From the NCBI RefSeq assembly GCF_014191605.1, contig NZ_JACHWU010000004.1, positions 414,859 to 478,858 of the forward strand: a stretch of 64,000 bases of DNA. The letters run 5' to 3'. Both the position numbers and the translations under genes were made by a program. Under the pieces are notes generated by a model. The model saw only the letters and a list, made by a program, of their open reading frames with translations, searched no databases and was not told the origin of the DNA. The stretch comes from Prauserella isguenensis. GTDB lineage: Bacteria; Actinomycetota; Actinomycetes; Mycobacteriales; Pseudonocardiaceae. Below are positions 58,255 to 64,000 of this stretch, piece after piece; within the stretch, counting starts at the first letter, position 1; every line of letters starts with the position of its first letter.

Positions 58255-59946
58255 ATGATGAACAGAAGACAGGCACTGCGCACGGGTTCGCTCGTGGCAG
58301 TGGGCGGTGTCACACTGGCCGGACCGGCGATCGCGGGCGGTGCGGAGCAACCGTTCCGGCACGGAGTGGCCTCCGGAGACCCGCTCCCCGACAGCGTGTT
58401 GCTCTGGACGCGCCTGACCCCGTCGGCCGACGCCACACCCGGCTCGGGCAGGGGAGGCGAGTCGATCGTCGGCTGGGAGGTGGCCCACGACGCCGACTTC
58501 CGCAGGGTCGCCGCGCGGGGCCGCGTGCGGACCGGACCCCAGCGCGATCACACGGTCAAGGCGGACGTCACCGCACTCGATCCGGACACTTGGTACTACT
58601 ACCGCTTCTCCTGGCGAGGCAGCACGTCGCCGGTCGGCCGGACCCGCACCGCGCCCGCCGTCGGCAGTGAGGTGGCGAGGCTGCGCTTCGGCGTCGTCTC
58701 CTGCTCGAACTGGCAGGCGGGCCACTTCGCCGCGTACCGGCACCTGGCCGAACGTGGCGATCTCGACCTGGTGATCCACCTGGGTGACTACCTGTACGAG
58801 TACGGCGCCGAATCCGGCGCGGTGCGGCCACACGACCCGCCGGTCGAGATGACGACGCTGGAGCACTATCGCCGGCGGCACGCGCAGTACAAGACGGATC
58901 CGGCACTGCAGGCCCTGCACGCGGCCGCACCGTTCGCCGTGACGTGGGACGACCACGAGTCGGCCAACAACGCCTGGGCGGGCGGGGCGGAGAACCATAC
59001 CGAGCCGGACGAGGGCACGTGGGTCGAGCGCCGCGCGAAGTCTCAACAGGCCTACGCGGAGTGGATGCCGGTGCGCTACGAGCCCGGTGGCAAGCTTTAC
59101 CGGCGGCTGACGTTCGGCTCGCTCGCCGAGTTGTCCATGTTGGACCTTCGATCGTATCGCAGTGAGCAGGTGGCGCACCCGTTCGACGGCGGTGTCCACG
59201 ACGACGAGCGCACCATCACGGGCAAGGAGCAACTGGACTGGCTCACCTCGGGGCTCACGACGGCGACGTCGCAGTGGAAGCTCGTGGGCAACTCCGTGAT
59301 GATCTCGCCGGTGCAGTTCCCGTCCACTTTGAACACACGCGAACTCGAGGCGATCGCGGACGTCGTCGGGCCGATCGAAGGTGTTCCGTACAATGTGGAC
59401 CAGTGGGACGGCTACACGTCCGATCGGGCGGCCGTGCTGAGGTCTCTGCGCGATCACGGCGTCTCGGGGGCCGTCTTCCTCACCGGGGACATCCATTCCG
59501 GCTGGGCGACCGAACTGCCCGCGGATCCGCTGACCTACCCGCTGAGTGGTGATTCCGTCGCGACGGAGCTGGTCTGCACCTCCGTCACGAGCGACAACAT
59601 CGACGACTATCTGAACCTGCCCCCGCGCACGCTGTCGCTCGTCGTCGAGGCGGTCATCAAGTTGGCGAACCCGCACGTGAAGTACCTCGACTTCGACTCG
59701 CACGGGTTCTCGGTCCTGGAGGTCACCCCCGCGCACGTGCGGATGGACTGGTTCCGCCTCGCCGACCGGGCGGACCCTGCCAGCGCCGCGGAGGTCACCG
59801 CGTCCTACCGCGTGCCCGCGGGCACCGACAGGCTCGAGCGCACCCCGCGGTCGATGGACGGCGTCACACCGCGGCACGAGGCGGCGACCGGCCACGAACT
59901 CGCCGCAGCACGACGGCAGGCACTGGCACGACAGGAGGCCCGATGA
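58255..59946 (+). CDS. phoD: Tat-exported PhoD-type alkaline phosphatase/phosphodiesterase
   Basis: 563 residues. The N-terminus has the twin-arginine signal NRRQALRTG with a hydrophobic stretch ending near AIAGG. An N-terminal Fn3-like domain is followed by the calcineurin-like PhoD catalytic domain with VVSCSNWQAGHFAAY, HLGDYLYEYG, WDDHESANN and LTGDIHSGW as metal ligands. PhoD enzymes are extracellular Ca/Fe-dependent phosphomonoesterases and diesterases for phosphate scavenging. ATG 58255 is chosen to keep the Tat motif near the N-terminus; GTG 58213 and GTG 58249 are alternatives. The stop overlaps the next ATG. Confidence 0.9.
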   Translation: MMNRRQALRTGSLVAVGGVTLAGPAIAGGAEQPFRHGVASGDPLPDSVLLWTRLTPSADATPGSGRGGESIVGWEVAHDADFRRVAARGRVRTGPQRDHTVKADVTALDPDTWYYYRFSWRGSTSPVGRTRTAPAVGSEVARLRFGVVSCSNWQAGHFAAYRHLAERGDLDLVIHLGDYLYEYGAESGAVRPHDPPVEMTTLEHYRRRHAQYKTDPALQALHAAAPFAVTWDDHESANNAWAGGAENHTEPDEGTWVERRAKSQQAYAEWMPVRYEPGGKLYRRLTFGSLAELSMLDLRSYRSEQVAHPFDGGVHDDERTITGKEQLDWLTSGLTTATSQWKLVGNSVMISPVQFPSTLNTRELEAIADVVGPIEGVPYNVDQWDGYTSDRAAVLRSLRDHGVSGAVFLTGDIHSGWATELPADPLTYPLSGDSVATELVCTSVTSDNIDDYLNLPPRTLSLVVEAVIKLANPHVKYLDFDSHGFSVLEVTPAHVRMDWFRLADRADPASAAEVTASYRVPAGTDRLERTPRSMDGVTPRHEAATGHELAAARRQALARQEAR

Positions 59947-61250
59947 CCGACGAGACCATCACTCCCGGTGCCGCCGACGACGTGTCGCGACGGCGGTTCC
60001 TGCGGGTCGCGACTACGGCCGGTGCCGCGGTCGTGCTGTCCACGACGGCAGGTGTGCCCGCGGTGTCGGCCTCGCCGGCGGGTGCGAAGGACCTGCGTGT
60101 CTATGTGCTCGTCGTCGACGGACTGCGGCCGGACGAGATCGATCCCCACGCGACTCCCCACCTGTACGCCCTGCGTGCGGAGGGCACCAACTTCCCGCAG
60201 GCCCGATCGCTGCCGGTGATGGAGACGCTGCCCAACCACGTGATGATGATGACCGGCGTGCGGCCCGACCGTTCCGGAGTGCCGGCCAACGACGTCTACG
60301 ACCGCCACGAGGGAGCCGTGCGCACGCTCGACCGGCCGTCGGACATTCGCGTGCCGACGCTGCTCGAACGCCTCGCAGGCACGGGCCGGGTGAGCGGGAG
60401 CGTGCTCAGTAAGGAGTACCTGTACACGATCTTCGGGGAGCGGGCGAGCGTCCGCTGGGAGCCGGAGCCGCTGATCCCGATCACCGACCACGCGCCCGAC
60501 CTGGCGACGAAGCTGGCTCTGTCGGCCATGGTGGACGAGACCGACCCCGACCTCGTGTTCGTCAATCTCGGAGACGTGGACCGGGTCGGTCACGCGGATC
60601 TGACCGGCACCTCGCTGGGCCTGTTGCGTGCGGCCGCGCTGGGCGCTACGGATGCGCACGTCGGCCGGTTCGTCTCCGAGCTGCGTGATCGGGGACTGTG
60701 GGAGTCGAGCGTGGTCATGGTGATCGCCGACCATTCGATGGACTGGTCGCACGGGCACAAGCTGATCTCGTTGCAGGCGCCGCTGGAGTCGGACGACTCC
60801 CTGGCGGACAAGGTGGCGATCGCCCAGAACGGCGGGGCGGACCTGCTGACCTTCATCGGCCCGGATTCCGAACGGTCCGCCGCCGTGGAGCGGATGCGCA
60901 GCATCGCGCTCGCCACGCCGGGTGTGCTGTCGGTGCACCGGCCCGAGGAGCTTCGACTGGCGCCCGACTGCGCGGACCTGGTCGTGTACTGCAAGGCGGG
61001 CTGGCGCTTCTCGGACCCGACGCCGATATCGAACCCCATCCCGGGCAACCACGGGCACCCCGCGACCGAGCCGATCCCGTTCTTCGTCGCGGGCGGCCAC
61101 CGACGGGTGCGCAAGGGCGTGACGTCCTCGGCCTCGGCGACGACGGTCGACGTGGCGCCCACCGTGGGCGAGCTGTTCGGGTTGCCGCCGCTCGTGGGCG
61201 GCTACGACGGCGAGATCCGGGCCGAGGCACTGTTTTCAAGGGAAGAGTAG
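59943..61250 (+). CDS. Tat-exported alkaline-phosphatase-superfamily phosphodiesterase
   Basis: 435 residues. A Tat signal, SRRRFLRVATTAG, lies at residues 15-27, with a likely cleavage site near VSASPAG. The catalytic fold of nucleotide pyrophosphatases/phosphodiesterases shows VVDGLRPDEI (metal Asp), SLPVMETLPNHVMMMTG with the nucleophilic Thr, NLGDVDRVGHAD, IADHSMDWSHGH and GNHGHP. ATG 59943 overlaps the PhoD stop, so the two exported phosphoesterases form an operon. Together they likely release phosphate from organic esters outside the cell. Phosphate regulation is likely but I did not find a clear PHO box. Confidence 0.88.
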   Translation: MTDETITPGAADDVSRRRFLRVATTAGAAVVLSTTAGVPAVSASPAGAKDLRVYVLVVDGLRPDEIDPHATPHLYALRAEGTNFPQARSLPVMETLPNHVMMMTGVRPDRSGVPANDVYDRHEGAVRTLDRPSDIRVPTLLERLAGTGRVSGSVLSKEYLYTIFGERASVRWEPEPLIPITDHAPDLATKLALSAMVDETDPDLVFVNLGDVDRVGHADLTGTSLGLLRAAALGATDAHVGRFVSELRDRGLWESSVVMVIADHSMDWSHGHKLISLQAPLESDDSLADKVAIAQNGGADLLTFIGPDSERSAAVERMRSIALATPGVLSVHRPEELRLAPDCADLVVYCKAGWRFSDPTPISNPIPGNHGHPATEPIPFFVAGGHRRVRKGVTSSASATTVDVAPTVGELFGLPPLVGGYDGEIRAEALFSREE

Positions 61251-62125
61251 GCCATCTCATAGAAATTCTGATTTCCGAATCGTCGACAACGATGACCTCG
61301 GTCACCGGAATTGTGCCCGGTCGCACATAACGAAATCGCACTCCGTGCACCTTGCAGTGTTTCGGACCTATGTCGGAACGATAACGTAACCATAACGCTA
61401 CAACATTCTGGCAACCCGGAGCGACGATCCGACCACGCCCTCGCGGAGATCTCACGATCTTCGCGAGGGCGTTCCTGTTGAGCTATACGCAACGCGTTGC
61501 CGAATACGCTACGAACGTAGTTCCTGTATCACTCATCAGGCTCGTGGACTAGAGCCGCGGCGAAATCCGCTTCTAAATACACTCTGAGTAGTACTTGCTG
61601 GTCTGAACGTGTCTTGGTGTTGCAGAGGTCACAAAGTCCTTGGCGGTGTAACGCAGGCGCGGTTGCGCATAGCGCGCATCAGCGCTCCGACCTGCCAGAA
61701 CGTGGCTTGCCGTGATGCGGATAGCGACGCTCGCGCGCGCGGCTCGTGCCGCTCGAGCGGTATACGAGGGGTGAAAATTCGCGTCACGCCATGGACCCAT
61801 TGATCGAACGGCGAGTTTGTGAATAGATTGAGTCTCAGGCGGTTTGCGCGGGATCAGTGCGGATACGGCGCAATTCCGTCCAGTCGGAGCGAAGGGCCGC
61901 GTCAGGTGTGACGCGCGATACACGGGCTGCGCACAATGCGCGCCGCAGGCCGATTTTGAACCGCGATCGATACATCGCGTCGTCGGCCTGGATTTTTCTG
62001 TGCCCTTGCCCGACGTGTTCGCGGCCGTATCTCCGCACGTGACGTGTGCCGAGAGGTTCAGGCGAGACTGCGGTGAGCCGGCCCGGACCAGCAAGTACCG
62101 ATCCGCCGAACGTGGAGGGAACCCA
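61251..62125. other. 875-base lower-GC region before the betaine genes
   Basis: Base composition drops visibly here compared with the flanking genes. It contains three ATAACG words (61327, 61381, 61392) and a terminator hairpin at 61436-61471. It also has a perfect 12-base palindrome GCAACGCGTTGC at 61489-61500 and a CTACG/CGTAG inverted repeat at 61509-61520. Frames across 61573-62151 (minus) and from 61844 (plus) have no recognisable domain. The region probably carries long regulatory sequence for the osmolyte operon, but I cannot place a promoter with confidence. GGAGGGA about 7 bases before ATG 62126 is a good ribosome site. Confidence 0.6.
61436..61471 (+). terminator. Hairpin downstream of the phosphoesterase operon
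   Basis: CGCCCTCGCGGAGATC at 61436-61451 pairs with GATCTTCGCGAGGGCG at 61456-61471, a 16-base stem with one G-T wobble and a 4-base loop, followed by TTCCTGTT. It lies 185 bases after the phosphodiesterase stop, leaving room for a small transcript between. Confidence 0.75.
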
Positions 62126-63826
62126 ATGCAGGAATCAGCGGCTGGCACCACCGATGCGCAGGCCGAAGTCGCAGAGAAGAGCCGCGCCGACGCGCATCCC
62201 GACCAGGCGTTCGGTTCCGACCCGCTGGCCGTTCGGGAGAGCGACCACTACGCCGAGGAGTACAACGAGGGATTCGTCGACAAGTGGGACGAGCTGATCG
62301 ACTGGAAGGGCCGGTACGAGAGCGAGGGCAGCTTCTTCGTCGACCTGCTCCGTAAGCACGGCGCCGAGTCCGTGCTCGACGCCGCGACCGGTACAGGCTT
62401 CCACTCCGTGCGCATGCTCGAGGCCGGCTTCGACACGACCAGTGTCGACGGCGCCGCCGAGATGCTGGCCAAGGCGTTCGAGAACGGTAAGGAGTACGGC
62501 GACCACGTCCTGAAGGTCGTGCACTCCGACTGGCGCTGGCTCAGCAAGGACGTGCAGGGCAAGTACGACGCGATCGTCTGCCTCGGTAACTCCTTCACGC
62601 ACCTGTTCGACGAGAACGACCGTCGCAAGGCGCTCGCCGAGTTCTACGCCGTGCTCAAGCACGACGGCATCCTGATCATCGACCAGCGCAACTACGACTC
62701 GATCCTCGACAGCGGGTTCTCGAGCAAGCACACGTACTACTACTGCGGTGACCAGGTCAGCGCCGAGCCGGAGTACGTCGACGACGGTCTCGCCCGTTTC
62801 CGGTACGAGTTCCCCGACGGCTCGCTGTACCACCTCAACATGTTCCCGCTGCGCAAGAACTACCTGCGGCGGCTGCTGCGTGAGGTCGGCTTCCAGAAGG
62901 TCGACACCTACGGTGACTTCCAGGAAGCCTACGGTAACGACAACGAGCCGGACTTCTTCGTGCACGTGGCGACGAAGGAGTACCTGGAGAACGCCCTGAC
63001 GGAGAGCTACTCGAGCGCGGTCAACACCGCCCGCGAGTACTACAACTCCGAGGACGCGGACAACTTCTACTACAACGTCTGGGGCGGCACCGACATCCAC
63101 GTCGGCCTGTACCAGTCGGAGAACGAGGAGATCGCCGCAGCCAGCCGTCGCACGGTCGAGCAGATGGCGAAGAAGCTCGAGCTCAAGAAGGGGCAGAAGG
63201 TCCTGGACCTGGGTGCAGGCTACGGGGGTGCCGCCCGTTATCTGGCCGAGACCTACGGTGTCCACGTGACGTGCCTGAACCTCTCCGAGGTCGAGAACGA
63301 CCGCAACCGGCAGTTCAACAAGGATGCCGGCCTGGCCCAGCTGATCGACGTCGTCGACGGCGACTTCGAGAACCTCGCGTTCAACGACAACGAGTTCGAC
63401 GTCATCTGGTCGCAGGACGCCGTCCTGCACAGCGGTGACCGCGTCCGCGTGGTCGAGGAAGCCGTGCGCGTGCTCAAGCCGAACGGCCAGATGGTCTTCA
63501 CCGACCCGATGGCCTCGGACAACTGCGACACCTCGTCGCTGCAGCCGATCCTCGACCGGCTGCACCTGGACAGCCTCGGCTCGCCCGGCTTCTACAAGAA
63601 GGAGCTGACGCGCCTGGGTATGAAGTCGGTCGAGTTCGACGACCACACCCACCAGCTGTCGAACCACTACGGTCGCGTGCTGGCCGAGCTGGAGAAGCGT
63701 GAGAGCGAACTGGCGGGCACGATCAGCCAGGACTACCGCGACCGCATGAAGCTCGGCCTCAAGAACTGGGTCGCCGGCGGCAAGTCCGGCAACCTCGCGT
63801 GGGGCATCTTCCACGTCACGGCGTGA
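62126..63826 (+). CDS. Fused glycine/sarcosine/dimethylglycine N-methyltransferase
   Basis: 566-residue fusion that converts glycine to betaine through sarcosine and dimethylglycine using three S-adenosylmethionine. The N-terminal half (about residues 45-285) is GSMT-like, with SVLDAATGTGFHSVRMLEAG and CLGNSFTHLFDENDRR. The C-terminal half (about 300-566) is SDMT-like, with VLDLGAGYGGAARYLAETYG, WSQDAVLHSGDR and the ending SGNLAWGIFHVTA. The same fusion and length are known from Actinopolyspora halophila. The ATG has GGAGGGA upstream. metK follows after 70 bases, supplying the methyl donor. The product is a compatible solute for salt tolerance. Confidence 0.95.
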   Translation: MQESAAGTTDAQAEVAEKSRADAHPDQAFGSDPLAVRESDHYAEEYNEGFVDKWDELIDWKGRYESEGSFFVDLLRKHGAESVLDAATGTGFHSVRMLEAGFDTTSVDGAAEMLAKAFENGKEYGDHVLKVVHSDWRWLSKDVQGKYDAIVCLGNSFTHLFDENDRRKALAEFYAVLKHDGILIIDQRNYDSILDSGFSSKHTYYYCGDQVSAEPEYVDDGLARFRYEFPDGSLYHLNMFPLRKNYLRRLLREVGFQKVDTYGDFQEAYGNDNEPDFFVHVATKEYLENALTESYSSAVNTAREYYNSEDADNFYYNVWGGTDIHVGLYQSENEEIAAASRRTVEQMAKKLELKKGQKVLDLGAGYGGAARYLAETYGVHVTCLNLSEVENDRNRQFNKDAGLAQLIDVVDGDFENLAFNDNEFDVIWSQDAVLHSGDRVRVVEEAVRVLKPNGQMVFTDPMASDNCDTSSLQPILDRLHLDSLGSPGFYKKELTRLGMKSVEFDDHTHQLSNHYGRVLAELEKRESELAGTISQDYRDRMKLGLKNWVAGGKSGNLAWGIFHVTA

Positions 63827-63896
63827 TCCGGCGCCACATCGCAAGAAAGTTCACGAGAACAAGTAAGACCGCTCCCGTCGAGAAGAAGGAAGCATT

Positions 63897-64000
63897 TTGA
63901 CTACAGGCAGGTTGTTCACGAGTGAGTCGGTGACTGAGGGTCACCCGGACAAGATTTGTGACGCGATCAGCGACACGATTTTGGATGCGATGTTGGCGCA
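63897..64000 (+). CDS. metK: S-adenosylmethionine synthetase (3' truncated by window)
   Basis: Makes S-adenosylmethionine from methionine and ATP. The first 34 codons are visible and encode the family N-terminus, including [19 protein letters not shown] with the conserved His of the active site. The likely start is TTG 63897, preceded by AAGAAGGAA. Several codons end in T or A (ACT, ACA, AGT, GGT, ATT, TGT, GAT), clearly unlike the GC-ending codons of the rest of the window. Its position 70 bases after the betaine methyltransferase suggests one osmolyte operon. Whether another metK exists in the genome cannot be seen. Confidence 0.93.
   Translation, partial: MTTGRLFTSESVTEGHPDKICDAISDTILDAMLA

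Noticed and set aside
61573..62151. 192-codon minus-strand ORF before the betaine operon
   Set aside because: No recognisable domain or ribosome site, and composition unlike real genes here; it crosses the start of the methyltransferase gene.

Overview
The window is a very GC-rich actinobacterial chromosome segment with strong third-position GC bias, many GTGA/ATGA start-stop overlaps and many apparently leaderless starts. The gene content fits a halophilic or halotolerant member of the Pseudonocardiales (Saccharomonospora/Prauserella/Actinopolyspora-like): wag31-type DivIVA, a MurE with the meso-DAP signature DNPR, no ftsA, an actinobacterial ileS T-box, and a fused glycine/sarcosine/dimethylglycine methyltransferase of the kind known from Actinopolyspora halophila. 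The genus is inferred, not proven.

Region 1 (1-10282, + strand) is most of an mce lipid/sterol importer operon: two YrbE permeases (the first cut by the window edge), MceA to MceF, and two Mce-associated membrane proteins, almost all translationally coupled. Region 2 (10283-18154) starts with a perfect KstR-type operator before a four-gene cassette (GT4 glycosyltransferase, methyltransferase, alpha/alpha-toroid protein, and an opposing TylF-like methyltransferase). A second perfect KstR-type operator lies before a KstD-like flavoprotein, a 3Fe-4S ferredoxin and a clear 3-ketosteroid-delta1-dehydrogenase (kstD). Regions 1 and 2 therefore look like a steroid uptake and catabolism island containing a carbohydrate/methylation cassette of unknown function.

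Region 3 (18289-34594) is the peptidoglycan/division cluster murE-murF-mraY-murD-ftsW-murG-murC-ftsQ-ftsZ-pgeF-yggS-sepF-yggT-divIVA. The usual mraZ-rsmH-ftsL-ftsI part is missing upstream of murE, which has its own leaderless-type promoter. Region 4 (34729-46934) holds a small membrane protein, T-box-regulated ileS, an Asp-tailed membrane protein beside a histidine kinase/response regulator pair, a K+/H+ antiporter, lspA, rluD and a DUF885 protein.

Region 5 (47056-56367) is mixed: two small proteins, a pgmB-GH65 phosphorylase operon, a LmbE deacetylase-ArsR operon, a STAS protein, a methyltransferase, a DUF2237 protein, a GntR regulator interrupted by an in-frame stop, and an unrecognised gene. 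Region 6 (56374-64000) has an EAL-CBS-GGDEF protein with altered catalytic signatures, a Tat-exported PhoD plus phosphodiesterase pair, an 875-base lower-GC non-coding stretch, and a betaine-synthesis pair: the fused GSDMT followed by metK, which runs off the window. No CRISPR arrays, insertion sequences, tRNAs or rRNAs were seen.
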